Notes under the pieces: generated by a model
Databases searched by the model: none
Told to the model about the DNA's origin: nothing
What the model saw: the letters and a program-made list of their open reading frames with translations, nothing else
Origin: Aquirufa beregesia
Lineage (GTDB): Bacteria > Bacteroidota > Bacteroidia > Cytophagales > Spirosomataceae
NCBI RefSeq assembly: GCF_011090385.1
Contig: NZ_SEWW01000001.1
Span: forward strand, 805,755 to 869,754
Reading direction: 5' to 3'
Length of the DNA stretch: 64,000 bases
Shown here: positions 16,748-23,885 of the stretch, piece after piece
How the letters are laid out: every line of letters starts with the position of its first letter
Numbering within the stretch: the stretch's first letter is position 1
Position numbers and translations under genes: made by a program

Positions 16748-17272
16748 GTGTACTATATTTCATATATATGGTATATTTATCTACTCATTTTAACTTTATT
16801 TCTAAACGTGTTAAATTCTTGCGAAAATTCTAATCCCAAATTTGATTTATTAGGTCCATCAGCTAAAATTAGGACTGGTAGTTCTCAGGTTCATGGGATG
16901 GGTATATTTTCAAAGGAAGCCATTAGAAAAGGAGAATTGATTGAGGAAGCTAGACTTCTGCCTATCAAATGGCGGTCCTACTATGTAACGGAGCCAACTA
17001 CTTTAGATTATATATGGGCCAATAACAAATGTCAATGTGAAATATGTAAAAAGCATGGATATAGAATTTACGTGGCTTTGGGCTATGGATCTTTGTACAA
17101 TCATGCCAATATCCCCAATACCGTTCAAAAATTAGATTTTGTGGCAGAAACCATGACCATTATAGCTAAAATAGACATCCCAGCTAACGAAGAAATATTC
17201 GTTTCTTATGGTGAAAATTATTGGCTATATCGAAATCTAATGAAGAAAGTGAGCCCTTTAAAATATACATAA
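16748..17272 (+). CDS. SET-domain protein (putative lysine methyltransferase) inside the lasso locus
   Basis: 174 residues from a GTG at 16748, preceded 7 bases upstream by a strong GGAGG (16736-16740), which is unusual for this phylum. A hydrophobic N-terminus ends LILTLFLNVLNSC, possibly a lipoprotein signal with Cys 25, or an anchor. The rest is a compact SET domain: VHGMGIFSKEAIRKGE (SAM site), YGSLYNHANIPN (the NHxxxPN pseudoknot motif) and EEIFVSYGENYW. A CQCEIC cluster may bind metal. SET enzymes methylate lysines. It sits between Lys-containing Ser-ended precursors 11 and 12, so a tailoring role is possible, but an exported location would argue against it. Confidence 0.8.
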   Translation: MYYISYIWYIYLLILTLFLNVLNSCENSNPKFDLLGPSAKIRTGSSQVHGMGIFSKEAIRKGELIEEARLLPIKWRSYYVTEPTTLDYIWANNKCQCEICKKHGYRIYVALGYGSLYNHANIPNTVQKLDFVAETMTIIAKIDIPANEEIFVSYGENYWLYRNLMKKVSPLKYT

Positions 17273-17397
17273 GTCCAAGTCACTTTAGTGTTTAGGCTAA
17301 TTAATTAAGCCATTAGATTGTACTATTCCATTTTATAGAATATTTAAAATTTTTAATCAATTTCTTCAAAAACCGTTTAACGTTAAAATTAGTGAAA

Positions 17398-17550
17398 ATG
17401 AAAGATGCTGAATTATTGGAAAACAACTCGCAACAATCAAATCGTAAAAAATGGGAAAGCCCTAAACTAGAAGCTTGGAATACAGAAGAATTTCTAACAT
17501 TGAATCCGCTAAAATTCTTGATTAATACAGATCAAACATTAGGCTCTTAG
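17398..17550 (+). CDS. Lasso peptide precursor 12 (Ser-ended class)
   Basis: 50 residues from ATG 17398. Leader motif RKKWESPKLEAW (residues 16-27), then NTEEFLTL and NPLKFLINTDQTLGS. The only acidic residue near the end is Asp 45, 18 after the second Trp; it becomes residue 7 if the core starts at Lys or residue 8 if it starts at Leu. Glycine-poor, unlike the Tyr class. Shares the NPLKFLI block with precursor 13, marking a subgroup. Ends in Ser. Confidence 0.78.
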   Translation: MKDAELLENNSQQSNRKKWESPKLEAWNTEEFLTLNPLKFLINTDQTLGS

Positions 17551-17652
17551 TTTCATTACTCATATAGCAGGAAAGAGAACAAAAATTTAACCCCACAGCC
17601 TGATATTAGTCATTCGATTCTGACTAGATATTTAGTACCAAATAATTGACAT

Positions 17653-17793
17653 ATGAAAGAACAAATAAGCGAAGAGGCTATTGCTCAGAAGAAAACTTGG
17701 GAAAGCCCAAGCCTTAACTCGTGGAATATCGATGAATCTTTGGAGTTAAATCCGTTGAAATTCCTAATTGAATCTGACACTATTGCATCTTAA
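17653..17793 (+). CDS. Lasso peptide precursor 13 (Ser-ended class)
   Basis: 46 residues from ATG 17653, the shortest precursor. Leader motif KKTWESPSLNSW (residues 13-24), then NIDESLEL and NPLKFLIESDTIAS. Asp is 18 residues past the second Trp as in precursor 12, so the shared Asp rather than the nearby Glu is the likelier acceptor. The tail after Asp is only TIAS. It ends 57 bp before the convergent end of the B2 gene. The terminal Ser would suit the HPr-kinase-like enzyme of the cluster (inference). Confidence 0.78.
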   Translation: MKEQISEEAIAQKKTWESPSLNSWNIDESLELNPLKFLIESDTIAS

Positions 17794-17850
17794 AAGAAGA
17801 GTAATTTCCTCAAAAACACCATTAGGCAATTCAAGTCATTTTTCTACATA

Positions 17851-18276
17851 TTAAGAATAAACTGCATGAATCACATACTCTTTAGGATCACAAAATCCGG
17901 TGATTTGGAGGCCCTGAACCTCCGTCCATGCATGACCTTGAATGCTCTTGTCGTCCCCCTGACGAAAGCCAATATACAATTTAAACGGAATCTTATATTG
18001 ATTTAATAAAATCTTAGCGACGTGGGCTTGATGCCGACAAACTAACTGTATAGGCATCCATTTACTTACCGCATAAATACTGAATTTCACATCTTTGACT
18101 AGTTCCCAATCAATGGGTAGGTCCTCTTTATCTTGTTGATTTAGTTGACCAAAACGAATCCAAGTAGGTTTAATTTTGAACAAGACAAAAGAGTACTGAG
18201 AAAGAAAAATGGTCTTTAGCAAGATTATTTTTCCTTGGGTACTTAACGACAAAAAGAGGCTGAATAGCCTAAGCAT
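17851..18276 (-). CDS. Lasso peptide leader protease (B2 protein, transglutaminase-like)
   Basis: 141 residues from ATG 18276 (MLRLFSLFLSLSTQGK), chosen because lasso B2 proteins begin this way; a longer form from 18306 would overlap B1 by 38 bp. The fold is Transglut_core3. The catalytic Cys is in QLVCRHQAHVAKILL and the His in GHAWTEV, followed by an Asp in GFCDPKEY, giving the Cys-His-Asp triad. B2 removes the leader so the free core amine can be cyclised by the C protein. It overlaps the end of B1 by 8 bp and is last in the minus-strand operon. Confidence 0.88.
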   Translation of the reverse strand: MLRLFSLFLSLSTQGKIILLKTIFLSQYSFVLFKIKPTWIRFGQLNQQDKEDLPIDWELVKDVKFSIYAVSKWMPIQLVCRHQAHVAKILLNQYKIPFKLYIGFRQGDDKSIQGHAWTEVQGLQITGFCDPKEYVIHAVYS

Positions 18277-18550
18277 GTGCCTGCACAAAGATGATTTTTT
18301 TGTCAATTAATTGCTGAATTCCTTTGGCTATCTCCTCTTGGCAAAATGCATCAGAAATAGCATACTCATTTAACAAAAAATCAACAATTTCTGGAATAGA
18401 TTGTTGATTTTTGATACCATTAGCTATCTTGAAAAGAGTCTCATTCAGCGTATAATACTCATTTGATTCAATATCAAATGCAACACCTTCATCTCCTAAT
18501 TGGGTTAATAAAACCTTTTCTTCATTAAAAATATACGTTGAATTTTCCAT
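18269..18550 (-). CDS. Lasso leader-recognition protein (B1, PqqD-like RRE)
   Basis: 93 residues from ATG 18550, two bases after the sulfotransferase stop; a five-residue longer reading exists. The sequence has the PqqD/RRE pattern: EGVAFDIESNEYYTLNETLFKIANGI, then IPEIVDFLLNEYAI and a final IQQLIDKKIIF helix. B1 proteins bind the leader YxxPxL element and present precursors to B2. Here the matching element in the precursors is WxxPx[I/L]xxW. A single B1 serving so many leaders explains why that motif is so constant. Confidence 0.9.
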   Translation of the reverse strand: MENSTYIFNEEKVLLTQLGDEGVAFDIESNEYYTLNETLFKIANGIKNQQSIPEIVDFLLNEYAISDAFCQEEIAKGIQQLIDKKIIFVQAHA

Positions 18551-18552
18551 AT

Positions 18553-19479
18553 TTAGTCTTCCCAATAGCCGAATTCGCGCATCATGGGCTCATTTATTTG
18601 TTTAATTTTATCTATTTGACTTTTAGTTAATTGTTCTTTCCACTGTCCCATTTCTCCTTTATTAAAAAAACTTTTTGATGAACCAGGTCTCTCTCTAAAA
18701 CCGAATTCCTGTTCTTGTTGCTTTAAATTTTCAAATTTTGCAGCTTCCAAGGCCCTATTGATTTCCAATTCACTCGCTTCATACCCAATGTTATGTAAGA
18801 TGTCTGTAAAAGTCTCTTTCGGAGATTGTTTCATATCTTCATAGCGCACAAAATAGACAGGAAAAGAATCCACTTGTTTCCAGCTGACCACATGGTTGTT
18901 CCATGTACCAATCCATTGGGGAAATTGATGTTGCAAAAATTTACTGTTCTTAGAAATAGAAGCTAGGGGATTTCCCATCACCTTTTCAATCACTTGATCA
19001 ATCGATTGTCCATTATGATTTGCCATGGAAATCGAAACATCCAAAGGATTTCTCACAAAATAAATAGCCGCAAAAGTACTTTCAATTGGCACGATAGGCT
19101 TATTATCAAATTCAGAAAGAGAATACAAATCATGAATTTTAAAGAAATTTTTTTCTTCCGAAATACTCGATTGGTACGTTAAAGCTAGTCGCTTAAATAT
19201 GTCAATTTGCGTACTTCTTACATCATCAGCATCTACATCTAAATTATCTTCCAGCGATATTTTACTGGAAAAAATCCCTTCGGTCTTCAGGTCATTTATA
19301 TTAACCTCTCCCCTATTTTTTAAAGCCGTAATGAAACTTCTAAACCAAGTATTCCCTGATTTTGGGTAAGATGCTAACCAAATAATATTTTTTTTAATTT
19401 CCAATTTGGCTAATGATTTGTTCCTCAATCGCTTGAGCAAACGTTTCAAAACTATCAGCCTCCCAAGGACGCTTGGCAC
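18553..19479 (-). CDS. PAPS-dependent sulfotransferase in the lasso cluster
   Basis: 308 residues from 19479; a TTG at 19404 (283 residues, 11-bp overlap with the kinase gene) is a good alternative start because the ATG form overlaps by 86 bp. The 5'-phosphosulfate loop is IIWLASYPKSGNTWFRS, the 3'-phosphate site is YFVRNPLDVSISMANH, and the C-terminal SFFNKGEMGQWKEQL matches the RKGxxGDWK motif. All PAPS contacts look intact. It transfers sulfate to a hydroxyl or amine. The Tyr conserved near the end of eight precursors is the most attractive substrate (inference), with PAPS from the APS kinase at 10463. Confidence 0.9.
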   Translation of the reverse strand: MPSVLGRLIVLKRLLKRLRNKSLAKLEIKKNIIWLASYPKSGNTWFRSFITALKNRGEVNINDLKTEGIFSSKISLEDNLDVDADDVRSTQIDIFKRLALTYQSSISEEKNFFKIHDLYSLSEFDNKPIVPIESTFAAIYFVRNPLDVSISMANHNGQSIDQVIEKVMGNPLASISKNSKFLQHQFPQWIGTWNNHVVSWKQVDSFPVYFVRYEDMKQSPKETFTDILHNIGYEASELEINRALEAAKFENLKQQEQEFGFRERPGSSKSFFNKGEMGQWKEQLTKSQIDKIKQINEPMMREFGYWED

Positions 19480-20311
19480 TAAAAAAATGAACTTGACTTT
19501 GTGCTATACTTGATATCGTTTTAAACTGCAACATCTCTTTTTTCATTCCACTTACCCATTGCTTTCGATAAATATTAAATTTCAATAATTTAATCGCTTC
19601 AGCTGCTTTCATAGTAGAAACGGTTACCTCATCTCCTTCTTCACTAATAAAGACGATTCCACTAACAGGCAATTTTTGCTCTGTAAATTTTTCGTGAAAA
19701 TTAATACCATATTTAAAGCCTTCTCCAATTACAGGTTTAATTTTATCCTCTGAATAGACCTGTTGCCTTTCGAGGGTCTTTTCCATAGCTCGAATAATTG
19801 GATAGGATGCATGGGCATAACAAATACCATTTTCAACATCCAAAACCGCTGTATCATCCGTAAATGGCAAATAACCCATATTTTGCAACATAATGGACGT
19901 TGAAGATTTCCCAGCCCTTTGATGACCAGCAAAAAGCATCACCGTATTGTTCTTTAGTTTAATTCCTGATACATGTAGTGGTAGAATATTTTTTTGAAAA
20001 AGTACCGTTGCCAATACACCCGTATAAAAATAAAATAGTACCTCCTCGAAATTGTCTGTCAATGGTTCGATTACTACTTTAGTCCCATTCGTTATGTAAT
20101 ACTTAGCCGTTTCAGGTATATTAAAGATAAACTCATTTTCATTGTAAGTAGAAAAAGGTTTTACTTCCAATACTTCATTGATTAAAGATTCTGGGACCTT
20201 TCCTAATTCTACATGAACTGTATTTCCAGATTCTAATGAAGTAGAAGGGTATAAACCAGATATTTCAAATCCAGAATGGATTTGCATGCCAAAGGCAAGG
20301 TATTTAAACAT
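19394..20311 (-). CDS. HPr-kinase-like peptide kinase of the lasso cluster
   Basis: 305 residues. The C-terminal part resembles HPr kinase: LHVSGIKLKNNTVMLFAGHQRAGKSSTS holds the P-loop, and MGYLPFTDDTAVLD follows the lid and acidic pattern. There is no HPr or PTS gene nearby. Homologues in paeninodin-type lasso clusters phosphorylate the precursor on its C-terminal Ser (established for that family). The Ser-ended precursors 9-13 would be matching substrates. It is first in the operon kinase-sulfotransferase-B1-B2. Confidence 0.85.
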   Translation of the reverse strand: MFKYLAFGMQIHSGFEISGLYPSTSLESGNTVHVELGKVPESLINEVLEVKPFSTYNENEFIFNIPETAKYYITNGTKVVIEPLTDNFEEVLFYFYTGVLATVLFQKNILPLHVSGIKLKNNTVMLFAGHQRAGKSSTSIMLQNMGYLPFTDDTAVLDVENGICYAHASYPIIRAMEKTLERQQVYSEDKIKPVIGEGFKYGINFHEKFTEQKLPVSGIVFISEEGDEVTVSTMKAAEAIKLLKFNIYRKQWVSGMKKEMLQFKTISSIAQSQVHFFSAKRPWEADSFETFAQAIEEQIISQIGN

Positions 20312-20334
20312 GGAACAGATTAAATTAGTAAATA

Positions 20335-20342
20335 CAAAGGTA
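20335..20342 (-). promoter_or_regulatory. Candidate -7 box for the kinase-sulfotransferase-B1-B2 operon
   Basis: On the minus strand this reads TACCTTTG, a match to the Bacteroidota TAnnTTTG -7 element, 23 bp before the kinase ATG. No clear TTG -33 box is seen at ideal spacing. Confidence 0.4.
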
Positions 20343-20413
20343 GTAATTTCCTCAAAAGATGAATGAATCTTTGTCCTTATTATGAATTAATCAAGCATAT
20401 CAGATAGCTTTGT

Positions 20414-22198
20414 ATGCATAAAATACCTCTACAATTGAAATTCAAAATACTCCAGGATTTTCTATTGGTTTACAAACTAATATTCAGTCTAAACAAGAAG
20501 AATACCCTATTTCAACTTCTTATTGGATGTTTAATAGCCTTAATCCCCACTGGCACTTTGTATGTCACCAAAAATCTGTTTGACCAATTCGGACATATTG
20601 CGTCGACGAATTTTTCTACCATTTTTAGCTGGATTGCATTACTCATTTCATTACAAATTATCCAATCCTTACTTACGCATATAGACAACTATATGGCATT
20701 TATTCAAGAGCAAAAAATCACGAATGAAATTGTATATAAAATTCTAAATAAGGCCATCGCTATTCCATATACCTATTATGAGGAAGCTCAATATCAAGAC
20801 TCTTTGCACATAGCCCAGCAGCAATCACAACAAAATCTTCCGCTGATTTACCAAAATTTCAAGTCTTTTCTAACTCAGTTTCTAACATTTGCCATTTTAA
20901 TCATTTATTTTTTCACCTTAATTAAGCCATTTGCTTGGCTCATATTAGTAGTGGCTGTACCGCTAACCATCATAAAATGGTACTCGGGTTTTGCTCTACA
21001 CCGACTTGATAAACAATTAGTTAGTAAAGAAAGAGAATCCTATTATTTAATTCATCTATTGACTGGAAGTGCCTATGCCAAAGAATTACGAACGCTCAAT
21101 TTTGGAACGTATTTTCTTCATCGATTAAAAGAAATTAAATCATTTATATTCCATCATAAAAATAAGCTTCAAAAGAAGTTAATCAGCTTAGGTTTTTTGA
21201 CTGAAATACTAGAAGTGTCCATTTTATTTTATATCCTGTATGGACTGGCCCAAATGGCTTTTGCGCAATCCATCGGAATAAGTTTATTTATTGTATACAT
21301 CCAAGGTATTCAACGAATTCAAAGCACCTTAAAAAACCTATTGAATTCATTGCTTCAGTTGTTCCAACAACGTCGTTTCATACAAGATTTCAACCTATTT
21401 CTGGCTTTAGATCGTGAAAAGCCTATTCATGGGACTGTTCCTATGGACAACATGGGAAAGGGGCTAGAAATCAAAAAAGTGGATTTTCAATATCCTGGAT
21501 CGACGCACAAAACATTGGAACAGATTAGTTTATCTTGTCAAATTGGCCAAACGATTGCCATTGTTGGGATGAATGGAGCTGGAAAAACAACCTTAATCAA
21601 ATTATTAGCCGGCCTATATAGCCCAAGTCAGGGGGAAATTAACTGGAATGGTCATCATTTACAGGAATTAGATGCTGAAATTTATAAACAAAATAGTCTG
21701 TTTGTCTTTCAAGATTTCGAAAAATACTTTTTAAAGATCAAAGAAATTATAGCCATGGGCGATTTAGATCATCCCATGGATATGGATGCAATACAACAAG
21801 CAGCCCGATTGGCTGATGCGGAAGAATTCATCCAACAACTTCCCCATTCTTATGAAACTAGGCTGGGAAAGATTTTTGAGGGAGGAGAACAGATTAGTGG
21901 AGGACAATGGCAAAAATTAGCCATAGCTAGGGCATTTTATCGACCAGCTCATCTCATTGTATTGGATGAGCCCACTAGTGCATTGGATGCAATTTCAGAA
22001 GCTAAAATATTTCAAAATTTCAAACAAATAGCTAGCAATCGAGCAACCATTCTCATTACACACCGACTTTATAACTTAAAACTGGCCGATTATATTTATG
22101 TCATAGATGAAGGTAAAATTGTTGAAAAGGGGAATTTCGAAGAGTTAAAGAGTCAAAATGGTCTTTTCAAGCAATTATATGATCAACAACTAGTGTAA
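20414..22198 (+). CDS. Lasso peptide ABC exporter (D protein)
   Basis: 594 residues: a six-helix membrane domain (about 30-310) fused to an ATPase with GMNGAGKTT (Walker A), signature ISGGQWQKLA and LIVLDEPTSALD (Walker B). It lacks an N-terminal C39 peptidase domain, as expected for lasso D proteins because the leader is cut by B2. It is divergent from the modification operon with about 100 bp between. It would export the mature peptides and could provide self-immunity. Confidence 0.88.
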   Translation: MHKIPLQLKFKILQDFLLVYKLIFSLNKKNTLFQLLIGCLIALIPTGTLYVTKNLFDQFGHIASTNFSTIFSWIALLISLQIIQSLLTHIDNYMAFIQEQKITNEIVYKILNKAIAIPYTYYEEAQYQDSLHIAQQQSQQNLPLIYQNFKSFLTQFLTFAILIIYFFTLIKPFAWLILVVAVPLTIIKWYSGFALHRLDKQLVSKERESYYLIHLLTGSAYAKELRTLNFGTYFLHRLKEIKSFIFHHKNKLQKKLISLGFLTEILEVSILFYILYGLAQMAFAQSIGISLFIVYIQGIQRIQSTLKNLLNSLLQLFQQRRFIQDFNLFLALDREKPIHGTVPMDNMGKGLEIKKVDFQYPGSTHKTLEQISLSCQIGQTIAIVGMNGAGKTTLIKLLAGLYSPSQGEINWNGHHLQELDAEIYKQNSLFVFQDFEKYFLKIKEIIAMGDLDHPMDMDAIQQAARLADAEEFIQQLPHSYETRLGKIFEGGEQISGGQWQKLAIARAFYRPAHLIVLDEPTSALDAISEAKIFQNFKQIASNRATILITHRLYNLKLADYIYVIDEGKIVEKGNFEELKSQNGLFKQLYDQQLV

Positions 22199-22300
22199 AC
22201 CTTTACAATAGATTAGCTATTCATCGTATCCTTGCTTAAATTCATTTAACGCTTGATTCAAAAATGATACCCAATGGCCTGATTGTAAGACTTTTTAATT

Positions 22301-22348
22301 AGAAAAAGAAAAGCCCATCCATGAACATGAAAAGGCTTTTGTGTTTTT
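22301..22348. terminator. Bidirectional terminator between the exporter and tRNA-Arg
   Basis: Stem AAAAGCC (22309-22315) pairs with GGCTTTT (22334-22340). On the plus strand it is followed by GTGTTTTT and on the minus strand by CTTTTTCT, so it can end both the exporter gene and the tRNA gene. Confidence 0.65.
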
Positions 22349-22351
22349 AAG

Positions 22352-22425
22352 TGGTCGCGTAGGGATTCGAACCCCAAACCTTCTCATCCGTAGTGAGATG
22401 CTCTATCCAATTGAGCTACGCAACC
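22352..22425 (-). tRNA. tRNA-Arg (anticodon ACG)
   Basis: Full cloverleaf on the minus strand. The 7-bp acceptor stem GGTTGCG pairs with CGCGACC (one G-T pair). The D arm is GCTC/GAGC, the anticodon stem TCTCA/TGAGA encloses loop CTACGGA, and the T arm has TTCGAAT. The anticodon is ACG, normally edited to ICG. CCA is not encoded. Confidence 0.95.
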
Positions 22426-22510
22426 AATTCCCATTCGGGACTGCAAAGGTAGAATTTCTTTGGGAATATGAAAAGACCTAGCAGAAAAAAAATCAATTTT
22501 ATTCCATTTT

Positions 22511-23290
22511 TTACTTCCCTATAAAATTAGGAGCACGTTTTTCTAGAAATGACGCTACGCCTTCTTGGAAATCTTTGGAATATCCTGCTTGTCGCTGAGC
22601 ATCCGCTTCCATTTCTAATACCGTTGCTAAGTCCTGATGGTGAGCCTTTTGCAATTCTCTTTTTATTAAGGCTAAAGCTAGGGTTGGGCGTTGAGCAAAT
22701 TCTTCTCCCAAGGTTTTCACTCGCTGTTCCCAATTTTCATCCGAAACTACCTCAGCCACCAAACCTAAGCCTTTTGCTTCTTCTGCGCTAATTTTTTTAG
22801 CCGTAGCTGCTAATTCAAATGCCTTATGATACCCTAAGGATTGCATTAAAAAAGCAGTGCTTCCTGCATCTAAGGTCAAACCAATCTGAACAAAAAGTTC
22901 AGCAAAATAGGCCCCTTCCTTGACTATCAAATAGTCGCAAGCCAATGCCAAGGAACATCCCGCTCCTGCAGCTGGACCGTTGATTGCCCCAATTACCGGT
23001 TTATCTAATCCTCGTAAGGCCAAAATCATCGGATTATAAGTTGCTCGCAAAACCGCACCTAAATCAGAATCACTGGTTCCTGATTTCAAATCAGCCCCTG
23101 AACAAAAAGCTTTTCCCTCTCCAGTAATGACCAATACTCGCGCAGATTCGGAAGCCTTGGCCTTTTCTGCTACATCTCTAATTTCATGAATCAAACCCGC
23201 ATTTAAAGCATTATATACTTCTGGACGTTTCAATTGAACAGTCCAAACTCCATTCAATTGACTAAGGCTGAGAAAGTGGTATGAAGACAT
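22511..23290 (-). CDS. Enoyl-CoA hydratase/isomerase, PaaG-like
   Basis: 259 residues of crotonase fold. The oxyanion-hole segments are GEGKAFCSGADLKSG and INGPAAGAGCSLALACD. Asp in GLTLDAGST is in the place of the acidic residue used by PaaG-type isomerases. PaaG isomerises the epoxide of phenylacetyl-CoA to an oxepin; related proteins act in fatty acid oxidation. No other paa genes are nearby, so the substrate is open. The gene stands alone between tRNA-Arg and the four-helix-bundle gene. Confidence 0.8.
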   Translation of the reverse strand: MSSYHFLSLSQLNGVWTVQLKRPEVYNALNAGLIHEIRDVAEKAKASESARVLVITGEGKAFCSGADLKSGTSDSDLGAVLRATYNPMILALRGLDKPVIGAINGPAAGAGCSLALACDYLIVKEGAYFAELFVQIGLTLDAGSTAFLMQSLGYHKAFELAATAKKISAEEAKGLGLVAEVVSDENWEQRVKTLGEEFAQRPTLALALIKRELQKAHHQDLATVLEMEADAQRQAGYSKDFQEGVASFLEKRAPNFIGK

Positions 23291-23504
23291 GGGATTAAAT
23301 TATAAATGATAAATTATGAATTATAAATGTGAGGTATTTTAACTATCAAGCAATAAATCTATTAAACATTCACATTCTTTAATATTTTTAACTGATTGCC
23401 CTTGAAGAAAAATATAAGACATTTGATAATCTCAGTTCATTCTTTTGAGCATTTAATTTAGACACTTAATTTGAACCTTAATTCTTTAAATCTAACCATT
23501 ATAC

Positions 23505-23804
23505 ATGAAAAACAATATCCTTAAATTTAAAACATTTGAATTTGCTAAATCCATTATTTCTATTTGCAAAGAATTTCAAGATTCAAAACGTGAATACATT
23601 TTGACTAATCAATTATTAAAGTCTGGAACAAGTGTTGGTGCTATGGTTAGGGAGGCTCAGCATGCTGAATCAAAAGCAGATTTTATTCATAAACTAAATA
23701 TTGCACAAAAGGAAATAAATGAAACAATTTATTGGCTTGAATTGCTAAATTCTATCCATTTATATATTGAACCAACTGTATTTGCTGAAGCAAAATCAAT
23801 CTAA
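23505..23804 (+). CDS. Four-helix-bundle protein (S23/IVP family), C-terminus cut by a stop
   Basis: 99 residues with the family pattern: FEFAKSIISICKEF, TNQLLKSGTSVGAMVREAQHAESKADFIHKL and EINETIYWLELL. Members first seen in 23S rRNA intervening sequences lie scattered in Bacteroidota genomes; function is unknown. After the TAA, the same frame continues YLITRILKTLKDK, which looks like the usual final helix, so the stop probably removes the native end. AT-rich near-inverted repeats flank the gene (about 23297-23325 and 23870-23893). Confidence 0.8.
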   Translation: MKNNILKFKTFEFAKSIISICKEFQDSKREYILTNQLLKSGTSVGAMVREAQHAESKADFIHKLNIAQKEINETIYWLELLNSIHLYIEPTVFAEAKSI

Positions 23805-23885
23805 TACCTTATAACAAGAATATTAAAAACCCTTAAAGACAAATAGGATTACTGGTTTCGCAAACGAAAACTTATAATTTATAAT

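Noticed and set aside
19394..20311. HPr kinase for carbon regulation
   Set aside because: No HPr or PTS genes are near, and the gene is in one operon with lasso B1 and B2; peptide kinase is the better fit.
20405..20412. TAGCTTTG as promoter of the lasso exporter
   Set aside because: It matches TAnnTTTG but ends one base before the start codon, so transcription would begin inside the gene.
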